Shown piece by piece: positions 1 to 10,700 of a DNA stretch of 64,000 bases. Within the stretch, counting starts at the first letter, position 1, and every line of letters begins with the position of its first letter. Location of the stretch: NCBI GenBank assembly GCA_963971575.1, contig OZ020611.1, positions 60,917,381 through 60,981,380 on the forward strand, read 5' to 3'. This DNA is from Liopterus haemorrhoidalis (Eukaryota; Arthropoda; Insecta; Coleoptera; Dytiscidae). Position numbers and translations under genes: made by a program. The notes beneath the pieces were generated by a model, which worked only from the letters and a program-made list of their open reading frames with translations, did not search any database and was not told the origin of the DNA.

Positions 1-984
1 CTAAACTAAACTGTTACTATTTACTCTCCAGCGGGAGAGCTATTCGACTATGGGATGGCAGACTAGAAAAACGTTCCATACGAAGTACGTTTTCCTAAAT
101 TCATTATAAGTCTACGGACGTTATAAATATAGAAACATACAGCAAAGATTTTTGCTGAATACAAACTAAAAAATGGAAATATTATATCAGAGAAATTCGC
201 AGGTTAAAATTATGACTATCTATCGATACCAGAGGTATATATTATTATGTTTACTAAATATAAGTAACAAGAAAGGTAAGGTCCAGTTATCTAATTTGCA
301 GTTAATAATATATTAACGTAACGTAACAAGTTAATAATTTTTTTAGAGTCCTTCCTCTATAAGGCTACAAACTTATTTATTAAAAGATCGCTGTCTGTGA
401 TTTTTTTATCCTTAAATAAAATTGTTAAACTCATTATAATGACATATTTCTTTGGAATTTATAAATATGAGTGCATCAGTTCGGTAGCGTGAATGTTTCG
501 ACTTACTTAGAGAATTTTGACAGCAGACGTGTTGGTTGTACACACTGTGTTTCATTCAGAATAATTAATGTTAATAACTTTGCCAGATTGGAATATTAAA
601 TTGAAATTAAATTTTAATTTATTAATTTGAACACAATGTTGCAACATACACAAAAAGCAATAAATTTCCGTAAGCCATTCATGCGGTCGGATAGTTCCGT
701 TTTGCAAAGTTAAACGAAAAGTGCAATTTAGGTTAAGCCTTTAACGATATATTCCAATAAATACTGTGAATTGTAATACAAACCAACATAAAAAAGACTG
801 ACACTGGCGAGATATGAAATATCCCGTTTTACTGATACGCATTTTACCTGCCATCAAAACTTTGGTATTGCATGTTTATGTTATTCTCTACCATATTTAT
901 AAAACATTACATCGAATTAGTTTTTTCTATGTGAATAAATAAAATAAAATGTTCAATCAATAATGATAATAACAATAACAATAA
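1..984. other. AT-rich stretch, no gene seen
   Basis: No credible coding signal. The first 12 bases are two copies of CTAAA(CT), the same motif that forms the tail of the 156-bp insertion at 18107-18262, so the window may open at the 3' end of a related retroelement. The rest is AT-rich with short simple-sequence runs such as the AATAAC repeats at 965-985. Confidence 0.4.
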
Positions 985-1005
985 CTAATATTCTCGTTTC
1001 TTTAG

Positions 1006-1350
1006 TCTGCTGGTTTGAGATCGGAAACAGAAGGTTATGTGTTTGCGTGTCAAGATGGTGTTATAAATACTTTGGCGCACAGGGCCCGCATATTCCAAAT
1101 AACGGAGTCCAGACTCTGTAGATTGTGGTACCACTATCCTGAAACCATCATGCACATTCTGTCTGTTTGTCCATTTCTTGCAGCATCGAGCTACGTGTCT
1201 CGACATAATGCTGCTCTTCGCGTGCCCTACTTCTATCTTAGACATGCCTATGGTATTGACCAAATACCAGTTATACCGTAAGTCCCTTCTGAGGTAGAAT
1301 CGGCGGTGGAAAATTCCAAGTGCCGCATTTATTGGAATTACTCCTTCCCC
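1006..1350 (+). pseudogene. C-terminal relic of an R2-like non-LTR retrotransposon polyprotein
   Basis: The frame reads SAGLRSETEGYVFACQDG, then a Cys/His segment (CRLWYHYPETIMHILSVC), then ALRVPYFYLRHAYGID. This resembles the zinc-binding region and start of the endonuclease part of R2-like insect retrotransposon proteins. A TAA at 1282-1284 breaks the frame, which resumes with VPSEVESAVENSKCRIYWNY up to about 1350 before homology fades. The CCHC region is decayed: a Cys is expected in place of L at 'CRLW'. Everything upstream, including the reverse transcriptase, is missing. The family assignment is from memory of common insect copies. A pyrimidine-rich tract ending in TTTAG lies just before the first recognisable codon. 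Confidence 0.55.
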
Positions 1351-1559
1351 ACTTTATGTTGTCACGAAAATAGAGCTTGCCTATATTATTTTTTGTTTCA
1401 TTTTGGCATTTATAATAAAGTGACGTTTATTATAAAAAAAATATGTAATAAATTTTTAATTTTTGATAAATGTAAAAAAGTTACTAAATTTCAAAATCTA
1501 GTTCCGTTTAAACGTTTCGATTAGTCTTTATATATTGCAGTTTCGGCTCTCGCCATTGT

Positions 1560-2060
1560 CAATGTTCCAATACTGATTTTCTTCTTCAGCCCATAAACGT
1601 CCCACAGTTGTCTCATCGAGCCGTAATTGTTCACCACCGTACTGCTACTATATATTAGGCACGGGCATTTAATTTCGAAGAGTGAAATTTTAGTTCTACA
1701 ACTCCCACGGCGACCCAGTCCGGGTTGGGAGGGATGATTAATTTATGATGTGTTGTTTATTTATTTTTATTTATTTATTTACTTTTTACTGAAGGTGCGG
1801 GGGTAAGGACGAATGATTGATGTGTGTGTATATGTGGAAGGGTAATACGGGTTGCGGAAATTAATGCAACTATATCTAGCTAACCACTTTCGAAATATTT
1901 TATTTCTTCGTTAGAGCTACGCAAATAAAACTCTTATATATAAAAATTATAATATATAATATTATAAATTTATTAAATTCTGCCTTTCGGCTTGAATTAT
2001 ATATTGTACATTACACATTTTGCTAAATTTTCATTTCATTCCTTTCTACTTTTTTCCGCC
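1560..2060 (-). other. Probable 3' UTR of the minus-strand LINE relic at 2060-2560
   Basis: No coding signal. It includes a GC-richer patch at 1700-1735 (CCCACGGCGACCCAGTCC) and A/T-rich TTTA repeats at 1760-1785. On the minus strand it lies directly downstream of the LINE C-terminus, so a LINE 3' UTR is the simplest reading. This is inferred from position only. Confidence 0.35.
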
Positions 2061-2560
2061 GTTGTGTCTTTGTTGAATGAAGGTTCTTCTTTGTGAAATT
2101 TCATTCATCCATGTCCATCCTGATCTTGTGTCATTAAAACTTCTTCTCGTGTTCCTCCTCTGTGTCGGACTTCGTCACAATTGTGAAGTAGGTGCTCGAT
2201 GGTTTCCCTTTCTCTCCGACACATCCTACATACTTTTCCTTCATCTTCTTTCCAGAATTGGTTGTCTCTCTTCTCGTTACCACATCTAAATCTTGCTACT
2301 ATCCGTTTCTTACCTCTATTTACTTTTTCCGTTAGGTACTTCGGTATTTGTGTTGTCCAAATTTTGGCGTACTAATTATTGTATCTGGATTCTTTAATTC
2401 TTTCCTGTCTTTCTTGGCCTTGTATATCTTTCATTCTATGTGCTACTTCGTCAATGAAGCTTCGTTATCTAGCTCTCTTCCATCCTATTTCCTCTAGCGA
2501 AAGACCGCAATATTGGTACCTGCTTTTCCTTTTCTCTAAAAATCAGAATTTAAAATACAA
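2060..2560 (-). pseudogene. Non-LTR retrotransposon polyprotein C-terminus (zinc knuckle)
   Basis: The minus-strand translation gives ERIKESRYNN, an in-frame TAG where a Trp is normally found, then YAKIWTTQIPKYLTEKVN, then ARFRCGNEKRDNQFWKED, then a knuckle CRMCRREREITIEHLLHNC with C-x2-C-x9-H-x4-C spacing. This matches the RNase H-distal tail of type-1 retrotransposon proteins that are very common in ants and other insects. Reverse transcriptase and endonuclease are absent, so this is a 5'-truncated dead copy. The plus-strand open frames over the same bases are antisense shadows. Confidence 0.65.
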
Positions 2561-2879
2561 TATCTGATAGCAAAATTTTTCAAAACACATACCAGATCTA
2601 GTGCAATAAAGTCATTGTTCCCTTGTTAAAATTATTCGTATTTGTAAAACAATAAATAGGATTCAGTAGATAAAAAATATATGTAATTAATAAGTTAAAA
2701 ATAAATAAATAAACTAGATATAGACAAAAAGTAAAAAATAAACATTACAATACACACAAATTAAAACAAAATAAACTACGAAATCGCTGCGAATATGGTG
2801 TGACGGAGACTGCAGTATTTGTACAGAAGAAATCAGAAAAATGCAAAAAAAGCTGCATAGACCTGATAGGGGGGAAAAA

Positions 2880-3715
2880 CAGAATCGATGACTACGGGGT
2901 TAAAACGGGGTTGCGGTGATAAAAATTGAATTGTCAAGTGCCATGTATTAGGATAATTATATATTGAGAAGAAAATATTGTATTTATGAAAGGTTAATTC
3001 AAAAACCCAAATTACGTAAAAATATAAAAATTTAAACCTATAATCCCAGCAAAGTGCTGAAAACTCCAGATCTGCATGGAAAAAACTATCGTTGGTAGAC
3101 AATATAACAAATATCAAAATAATATATATATGATTCAAAGTATTCAGCAGATCAACCTGAATAACAAACGGCAAATCAAAATACAAGAACACCTCCATAC
3201 GGCCCACGAAGAAAAAAATATAATCACCAAAATTATATGGACAGTGGTCCATGTTGGAATCATAGGCAACGAAAGCCACAAATAAGACTGCCATCCAAAT
3301 CAGCACATAAACCGAAGACTTCATAACAAACAAAATCCAAGACACATGGCAAAATGAATGGACCCAAATGACAAATAACAAACTTAGACAAATAAAAGAA
3401 CAAACGAAGACCTGGGAGACATTAGACAAAAGACAAGACCAAATAATTATTACCAGACTTAGAATCAGACATTGCCGACTGACACACGGACATATCTTCC
3501 AAAAAGAGGACAGACCACAATGTGAAACTTGCCAGACACCAATGACAGTAAAACACATTATTACAGACAGTGTTAAATACACTACGGAACGACAGACATA
3601 CCAAATACCATCAGAAATAAAAGGAGCCCTCAGCAATACAACAAAACTACCAAACATAACGGACTACCGCAAAGACATAAACCTATACGACCAAATATAA
3701 ATAACCTAACCTTAT
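2880..3715 (+). pseudogene. Jockey/I-type retrotransposon: RNase H end and C-terminal tail
   Basis: At 3076-3285 the translation ends IIWTVVHVGIIGNES, the H-V/P-GIxGNE signature of retrotransposon RNase H domains. At 3340-3700 it reads QDTWQNEWTQ, RLRIRHCRLTHGHIFQKE, then CETCQTPMTVKHIITDS, the C-x2-C...H tail that follows RNase H in Jockey-like elements. The final Cys of the knuckle is Ser. The two pieces are joined by a frameshifted linker near 3285-3365, so the copy is dead. It ends in a TAA before an AT-rich 3' region. Confidence 0.65.
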
Positions 3716-5222
3716 ATATAACAAAATTTGTGATATACTATCATGTTCTAAAAAATATTTATTATATACACAAAATTTTACAAATTAACCTTATATATAT
3801 GTAATGCTAATGGCCTAGAAGCCGAAGCATCTTTTTGTAAATAAAAAATAACATAAAATAATAATATATATTTTTTTATGTTAAACATGATTCTAAATAT
3901 GGTGTCTTCTATTTTCTAAATCCTTTGATTCAAATTATTTTTGTCGCATGTGAATTTGTAATAATAAATTCCTTAATCCTCTGGTATTGGCGCAAAGTAG
4001 GGAGAAAGCATTCTATAGATCCAATTACATTGAAGAAACATCGATTGAACTCTGAATAGCGAAACAATATTAAATAATGATTCTTTATTTGTCCTCTTTC
4101 GTTCTGCCTCCATCTACGTACGAATAAAACGAAAAGAATAAATTCGTATCAAATGCATCCGGCTGAGCTACAATAGAAGTGACAGCCATAAAAAAGATTT
4201 TGAAAAAAGATTGTAACGCTTTTATAGTCGTGACCGTTCAGTTGAAGTTAAATAAATTACTGTCAAATTGATCTGTACCGTCGATCAGAATATCTCAACA
4301 TTTCTATTCCATTATTCAAGACTATCAAAATCTGCCTTATAGAATCCACTGTCGAACCTAAAAAATTCTATAACATTAATTATCAATACAAATATCTTGC
4401 AATGTGGATAAACGATAGGTCATATACAACTATTGAACTATTAACACAAAAATAGAACAACTTGTGACTTAGGTGGAGCGCTCATCAGACTGATATTACA
4501 TATGACATGATGAATGTTACTTGTCGTAACTTCCAAATAACACGTCATATGTTGAAAATATATAAAAATAAGGTAAACGATTAAATGATGCACTAAGTAT
4601 AGTTTCACAAATTGGTTTATTGAACATTCTGACAATCTCACATGATTGTAGAATGCTCGAGATGGGATTGGACATATACAGGTTGATGGACTTACCTAGT
4701 GGTTGAAATGTCACGTAGCAAAGAGCCTTTTGAAATGCTGTAGTTAACGTAATACAACAGGTCTGGAATGGAGGGTTTGGACAAACAGCCACGATCGAAT
4801 TCACAAGTCCACACCGTATATTCGCGAAATGTCTTAAAACACACGAATATGAATGCATGCGTAAAATGCATTCACGACAACAAAGCAGAGTAAACGAATT
4901 GAAGTAGACAAAACTAATTCTACCTCTGCTTAAAAAAGCACGATACTAAGAGCTCAGATGATGCGGTGACCGAAATGAGCGACTAAAGTACACTAAGAGA
5001 CGATACAAATGTATGTTGCATATACATTCGTAAACATAACCTAAACAGGGGTCGTGTACAGGCAGAATTGAGGACAAAATTAACACGACACAGTTGGTTC
5101 AAATGTTTTTCGGTAACTAAATTAAAAATAATGTTGAACAGTGTTACTTTAGCCCTAGCGTTCATTGAAATAATACTGATAGTGATATAACACAATAGTT
5201 GAATTTTATAATTTTGATATGT
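3716..5222. other. AT-rich intergenic stretch, no recognisable gene
   Basis: Nothing supported. The longest open frame (4517-4858, minus, 113 codons) has no recognisable domain, an unremarkable composition, and a TA-rich end typical of chance ORFs. Confidence 0.5.
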
Positions 5223-5968
5223 AATCACAATTGGTGATTACTTTGATAATAAGTTAAAATTTAACGTTCCTGTAGACAAAATGACGAAATCTGCCTTTAA
5301 AACCCTTGGTTTCATATTCCGATCTTGCAAAGAACTTCGCCAACCCGCTAGTCTCATTCAAATCTTCAAAACTCTCGTCATTCCCCGTTTGGAATATTCG
5401 AGTACAACATGGTGTCCTCAATATCGTATTTACATTGACAGACTAGAATCAGTGCAGAGACTATTCACTAAATATTTGGATTTTAAATATTTTAGAAACA
5501 ATATGTCATTTACATATGATGCTCGTCTTGCCCGCTATGATTTAGTGAGTTTGACAAAACGGCGTGTACAAATCGATATGTACTGTGTCAATAAAATAGT
5601 CAATCAGATTATCGATTGCCCCAATATTTTGCAGTTGATCAAATTCAATATACCCCAATAGAGTACAAGACAAAACCATACATTCTATATCAATAGTAGA
5701 ACAACAAATGCAGGAATGAATTTACCCCTCAACAGAATCATGTCGATATTTGATCAGTACTATCAACGGCTGTGATATTTTCTTCATTTACCTTTGCTCA
5801 GTTTAAGTCAGAAGTAAAACAAATTGTAATTTAGCATTTAAGGTTTATTTTAATTTTTTTATTTTTATGTAAATATGTACACATTATATCATTTGTAACC
5901 TGTGGGAATTTCTAAGGAGACTCACATCTCAGTTTATTCCCCATTTAAATCAATAAATAAATAAATTA
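5223..5968 (+). pseudogene. CR1/Jockey-like LINE 3' end: RT thumb, C-terminus and tail
   Basis: The frame opens with GDYFDNKLKFNVPVDK and continues as KTLGFIFRSCKELRQ, IFKTLVIPRLEYSSTTWCPQ and RLESVQRLFTKY, then LVSLTKRRVQIDMYCVNKIV. This is the post-catalytic thumb/connection of CR1/Jockey-type reverse transcriptases. After a stop at 5659-5661 the other frame keeps the closing motif INSRTTNAGMNLPLNRIM to about 5770. The 3' UTR ends in an AAAT microsatellite (5950-5966), the usual 3' tail for this class. The copy is 5'-truncated and lacks the catalytic palm. Confidence 0.7.
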
Positions 5969-5969
5969 G

Positions 5970-6779
5970 TTGTCATTTACTAGATACTTACAAAATCCTG
6001 ACATTTTTGAAAATTCACACTTCACATTTATATATTTTTTTATTGATAGCCATACATTATACCCTGCAGTCAGCCATCTGTGTGGAAGTTTTGTACTAAG
6101 AGCGGTTTATATAATGAATGTTTACCATATTATTTTGGATCTTTTATTAATATTTTCGGGGGTAGAAAAAATGCCTATGCAATACATGTGTAAAGGAATC
6201 TTTTCTGTTTTGTAATCCTATTTTCGGAATTCGATAGCAAAGATCTCATTTGCATACTAACTATTAATAACTATTATGTGATAAAAAATATTTTTCTAAT
6301 TTATTTTTACATAATCACTTAAAATTGATTGTGAAATAGCACAATATACTTTATTTATAAATACTTTTTCGACTCATTTAGTATTTGAAAATCAGGCAGG
6401 CGTAATCTGGGTCCATAATTTTTTTATTGTAATGCATTTAGTGATTGTAAAAATATTTCATTTTTAACTGGTATTTTAATGGAAATTACAAATCTCAAGG
6501 AAAATATAATAAATATATTTGCATACGAACAATTTCACGCAAAATTTGATATTAAATTGTTGTAGGGTTTAACATTTCTAGATATCAGGTTATTATTATT
6601 ATGACCATATTAAGACAATCCATTTATTTTATTAGGTTTCTTCCAATACAAGGTTCAACATTATTATCTATAGATCAGTCTAATTACGTGATCGGAATAA
6701 CGTCATTTTAGGGTTCGGCGGTATTACAAACTATTTGTGATAGACGATTTACACATTAAAATTATTTAAATTTAACACC
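5970..6779. other. AT-rich stretch; short family D repeat end at its start
   Basis: Bases 5970-6030 (AGATACTTACAAAATCCTGA then AAAATTCACACTTCACATT) resemble the right end of the family D repeat at 53436-53485 (AAATACCTGCAAAACCCTG, AAATTCACACTTCAAAT). No gene is seen in the rest. Confidence 0.35.
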
Positions 6780-7115
6780 TTAAGGCTGCTCGCCCCTTTG
6801 GACGCGTTTTATCCGATCCGATCAGATTTCAGACGACAAGCTGTGAACGATCTCATCACAGCAAAATGAATTAAAGCGCGTTCTTTGGATGCGTTTTCAT
6901 CCGATCCGATCCGGTCAGAACAGATTTCGGACGAAAAACTGTGACCGATCCCAGCACAGCAAAATAAATTGAAGGTCGTCCAGTGGATGCGAACTTATCG
7001 GTCCGATTTCGTACGAACACAGCCGACGTGCCAACGATACCATTCTGATAGGATTTTACATGCAAATTCATGCGAACGAGGGAAATTTCAGACATATTAT
7101 CATTATTTATCTATC

Positions 7116-7241
7116 ATGGACATCGAAAAGTTAATTAGTTTAATAAGTGAAAGAAAGGTTTTATGGGACATGAGAGATAAAAAATATTACATAAGGGATT
7201 CAGCCGGTGATAATAAAAAAAATTTTTTCGTCTATTTTTAA
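7116..7241 (+). pseudogene. Truncated MADF-domain protein of a Harbinger element
   Basis: The translation starts MDIEKLISLISERKVLWD, followed by MRDKKYYIRDS. That is the first helix and the LWD...Y..RD core of the MADF (Adf-1/Myb-like) DNA-binding domain. Known autonomous PIF/Harbinger elements carry such a second DNA-binding protein that helps transposase import and DNA binding. Only about 32 residues remain before homology stops at an A/T-run junction. The stop at 7239-7241 overlaps the stop of the opposing frame. Confidence 0.65.
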
Positions 7242-7375
7242 ATCCTCATATAGATGATGAAATTCTCCAAACTATTTCTTTTCTCTAATATATCATTAGT
7301 CCAGCATTCTTTTCTCTTTCTTTGAAGTAGGCGTCTAACTAAATAAGAGTTCTCCAAAAAAATAAGGTTATCCAT
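7238..7375 (-). pseudogene. N-terminal fragment of a Harbinger-like transposase
   Basis: The minus-strand ATG at 7373-7375 begins MDNLIFLENSYLVRRLLQRK, followed by RKECWTNDILEKRNSLENF. Basic residues followed by W-x-(N/H)-D/P-I/L-x-x-KR-x-x-x-E-F is the usual N-terminal motif just before the catalytic domain of Harbinger transposases. The frame ends at a TAA (7238-7240), so the whole DDE domain is missing. It faces the MADF fragment, the same convergent arrangement as in intact elements. Confidence 0.6.
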
Positions 7376-7602
7376 TGCAAGACTTGTTTTCAGAGCTTGT
7401 TGAAACAAATGAATTCCCCGTATCGCGTCGCATCTGAAGCATTCCGCGTCCAGTGGACGATATGCGAAATCGTTCGGATCGGATCGGATCGGATGAAAAC
7501 GCATCCATAGGACGAGCTGTCTTGTCCGAAATCTGTTCTGATCGGATCGGATCTAATCTAATCGGATCGGATGAATGCGCATCCAAAGGACGAGCAGCCT
7601 TA

Positions 7603-7939
7603 TGCGACAATTCTGTGGCAAATCTGTAAGCTACAGACGATCGTATCTAAGGAGTTATTTTATGTGTTGTTATGGACAGTTTCTTATAGATTTTGTCTGT
7701 AAGCTTACAGGTATTGCCGCATTAGTTATGTTGTTTTTATGTCCACGTTATAAAAATGTATTTGAAATACTTGATTTTGTTTGCTTGGTATCCACAACAA
7801 TTGTTTACAACCCTTATGTCAATGTGATCAGCTGTTTTCTCGCGCAGAATTCATGAAGTAATTTATGTGTTGTTCTTATGTTGAACGAAGTCTATATCTA
7901 GTTCAATGCTTAATAAAAGTTGACGGAAGTGGGCCTGCA
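7603..7939. other. No recognisable feature
   Basis: A 7575-7856 open frame has no domain I recognise, and its start lies inside the Harbinger terminal repeat. I see nothing else supported here. Confidence 0.4.
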
Positions 7940-8745
7940 TTACTCGCGAACACCAAGCAAATTGTGCGCCGTTTTCAAAAACTTCAAATTAAGATACTGA
8001 ACTTTGAACTTTTCTTCGAATCAATCGGAATTTTAAAATCTTTCTTATTGGAAACTCGATCAGATTCAAATTGAAAGAATGTTCTTGAAACGCAAGAAAA
8101 AAACAAATAAGATATGAATGGAGAACCAGAATTTATATCTTTAGTTAAAGTTCGCCGAAGAAAAAAAAGAACGTCAGTTTCAATATGAATTTCATGATGA
8201 ATTATGAAACGCCAGATGATAGATTGCGAGTCAATACTTTTGTACGATTTTGGATACTACTTGGGACTTGTTGAATGAACATTTTAAACATCTAGAACAG
8301 TGTTTCTCAATCTTGTTACTCTCGTGGCACATTTTCCAAAGACGAAAAATTTCGCGGAACACCTACGTAGTCGTAGAAGAAGTCTAATTGGTCTTTATTC
8401 AAATAGTGTTCAGCCTGAATGCAGATCCAGGATATGTCCGGATATGTCAATTTCAATTCGTCTTAAAAAGATCCTTCTTGTACTTTATTCTTATTAATGG
8501 TATTGTACATGTATATTCGGACAATGATGTTAAAATAAAAACGACGCCATTTTTTTTTTATATATTTCGCGGCATAGTTTGAAAGTTTTGCGGCACACTA
8601 AAGTGCCGCGGCACACCCTTTGAGAAACACTGATCTAGAAACTCGGTTCTCTAGTGATGATTTTCAGAAAATTTTAAGATATTATGATAACAAAGACATA
8701 AATGGTACAAAACTCTCTGACGAGATAGTTGATTATAATATGTGG
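7940..8745 (+). pseudogene. hAT-type (ZMYM1/DUF4371-like) transposase relic, split by a MITE
   Basis: Coding-like pieces in several frames match the mid-region of ZMYM1-like hAT transposases: GILKSFLLETRSDSN, then EPEFISLVKVRRRKKR, then QYEFHDEL and PDDRLRVNTF, then FCTILDTTWDLLNEHFKHLE. The last piece runs into the MITE at 8298. Removing the MITE and one 8-bp duplication continues the same frame as TRFSSDDFQKILRYYDN. Stops and frameshifts show the gene was already decaying. The region holds no complete catalytic core. Confidence 0.5.
8290..8640. mobile_element. hAT MITE with perfect 8-bp target duplication
   Basis: The 335-bp element at 8298-8632 has terminal inverted repeats CAGTGTTTCTCAA and TTGAGAAACACTG. 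It is flanked by the 8-bp direct repeat ATCTAGAA (8290-8297 and 8633-8640). The ends and 8-bp duplication are diagnostic of hAT. Subterminal CGCGGCAC-like repeats are typical of hAT MITEs. It encodes nothing. Confidence 0.92.
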
Positions 8746-9094
8746 GTATATATACATAAATCTAGCTGAGGTACCCGTGCTTCGCTACGGTTTTACTCAG
8801 CATTATTGTTTTATTTTTATAAAGAATCAGATAATTTTACAAAAAAAAATGCTAAAAGATAACCGTCCTCTATCGAATAAAAAATATCAATACCCTAAGG
8901 GGGTAACCCTTAGGGGTGAAATATTAAAAAACGGTGAAAACACTTTCAAAATTTTGAATAGATTACTATATGCCAAAAGGAATGTTGTCAACAAACACAG
9001 GGGATCCGATAAAGGGTTCTTTAATTCATTTCCAATCTAGATACACAACTTTAGTGGTTGATTAGGGCAGAACACTGAATTATGTTTTTATACA

Positions 9095-9801
9095 TGTCGG
9101 CTGCATTTTGCAAAAATACAGTAATTGTTCTTAACCAGATTCGTCAGAAAAAAGGAATTTGTAAAAATTATCAGCCTTTCGAACAGGAGTATCTGAGGCC
9201 TATGAATTTCCGATAGTGTATCTTACTTACCCTTGGCTTTCTTTTCATGATAACTCCAACGGATTAGCATAGAAAAAACATAGATCGGCAGCATGATACA
9301 TTGTTTTTAATGGGGATATTTAGAATTGTATGAGGCACCACACGAACAAAACCACAGCATTAGCCATTACTGTGTTTTAAAATGGTAATATAATTAGGAA
9401 TAAAAATAAGATTACTAGAAAACAACAAAATATATGCTTTACTGTGTTTGGAAATGACTTGTTCAAACATGTTATATCAAGTTCAGACATTAAGACACGG
9501 TAAGTTAAGGACCAATAATAAACACAGTAATTACAAATACCACACAAAAACACAGTATCACCGTAGCAGATACTGTGTTTTTCCTTGGACATTGTCTTAT
9601 GCTGTGTTTTAGACTGGTTACTCTGTTCCATAAAATGCAGTTACTGTGTTGCTACATATGCATAACTTCTGACTGGGACCGCCGATTAAAAAAAAAATTA
9701 TATTAAAAGGTGCAGAAGAACACAGCAAGTTCAATATTGTCCTAAACTCATTTTTCACAAAAATGTCAATTACTGTGTTTTTGCAAAATGCAGCCGATGT
9801 G
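9095..9801. mobile_element. Nonautonomous DNA transposon with 30-bp terminal inverted repeats
   Basis: The left end TCGGCTGCATTTTGCAAAAA followed by TACAGTAATTG pairs with the right end CAATTACTGTG followed by TTTTTGCAAAATGCAGCCGA. The interior repeats ACACAGTA and its complement about ten times on both strands, giving a hairpin-rich structure. The 84-codon minus ORF (9377-9631) is made of these repeats and is not a gene. The superfamily is unclear because I do not see a clean target duplication; flanks are TACATG and TGTGTATG. Confidence 0.65.
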
Positions 9802-9855
9802 TATGTGTAAATTTTGTGAGCAAAAAAGTCGATATCTCATCGGTCCTGAGAGATA

Positions 9856-10700
9856 TTGTCACGGGCTCGATTCAAGAACGGACATCTTTTCTATAAAATT
9901 TATTATATAATAATAATTTTACATCAGAATACAATTAGCCGTCAGAATGGCTGCTGGTGTTGTCTGTTAGTAGCTGATGTAAGTCCCGTTCTTGCCCCGG
10001 CTTCTCCAGGATCGGTCGAACCACCACAGGTATCCGCACGAGGCGAACACGTGGAGAAGCTCTGTAGACGGTACTCACATCTCGGGTTGGTGACTTGAAC
10101 AGCTGGGCTGGTCCTTGGGTAGCGTGCGCACAAAAATGATCGAAAGAATAACTACTGAATAACTGACTCAATGAATCACTGACTAACTGACTCTCGACTC
10201 TATTCCCTAAGACCATTTTATAACTGTTAACCAGGACACTATGACGTGAGGTCCTACCTCAATTGTTTTGGAAACAATATTCATTTGTGTAATTGTTGGC
10301 AGCAATTAAAGACCATAGTCGGCACAATTGAATAATGTTTATCAACACATTAGAAAGTAGTTCAAAACTTACATATAAGTCGTAAAGGTCTATAAGTTGT
10401 AAAAACAAAAAGGTATGTCTAATAATTTATAGTGGGTATTAGAATATATATTTTCTTATTTACATTTGTTAAAATTTGTTAATAACTTATGTACAACACA
10501 TCTATTTGTAAAAAATGTAAATAAAGTTATTATTATTATTATTATATTATATTATATTACGTTGACAAACACGCAACACTCTGCACATTCTTTAATTCCC
10601 AAAACCGCAAGTCAGCAACCAAGACCTACACGGCCTAAAGGCCGCTCAAGGAATTGGCACATTAGCATACAATTATATCATAATTGTAACATTCAAGGTA
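9856..10700 (-). mobile_element. Probable solo LTR inserted in family A
   Basis: The insertion lies between GAGATAT and a continuation of the family A phrase (GGTATCCGTGAAAATAT). On the minus strand it would start near TGTTACAATTATG (10694) and end CGAGCCCGTGACA (9857), giving TG...CA ends. An AATAAA motif sits about 50 bp before the minus-strand end. GC-rich stretches and CTGACT/GAATAACT repeats (10140-10200) resemble gypsy-type LTRs. The same layout occurs at 62434-62932. The right boundary is uncertain by about 12 bp because CAAGGTATC is duplicated there. No internal retroviral-type genes are present. Confidence 0.45.
10527..10560. repeat. TTA/TATTA microsatellite
   Basis: A run of TTATTATTATTATTATTA passes into ATTATATTATATTATATTA. 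Confidence 0.9.

Larger units (their letters stand above)
6780..7602. mobile_element. Internally deleted PIF/Harbinger element with TTA target duplications
   Basis: The left end TTA-AGGCTGCTCGCCCCTTTGG and right end CCAAAGGACGAGCAGCC-TTA are near-perfect inverted repeats flanked by TTA (6780-6782 and 7600-7602), the target duplication preferred by PIF/Harbinger elements. Subterminal regions on both sides carry inverted GGATCGGATC-type repeats over roughly 200 bp. The interior holds the start of a MADF-like protein gene (plus strand) and of a Harbinger-like transposase (minus strand) converging on a junction near 7215-7241. This is what an internal deletion of an autonomous two-gene element would leave. 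Confidence 0.8.

Noticed and set aside
2833..3657. A 274-codon minus-strand ORF, one of the longest in the window
   Set aside because: It is antisense to the Jockey RNase H/C-terminal relic. The sense strand is rich in ACA and AAA and poor in T, which removes stops from the complement. The product (runs of F, V, S, C) has no domain.
4517..4858. 113-codon minus ORF
   Set aside because: No recognisable motif, no splice or UTR context, AT-rich surroundings. Treated as chance.
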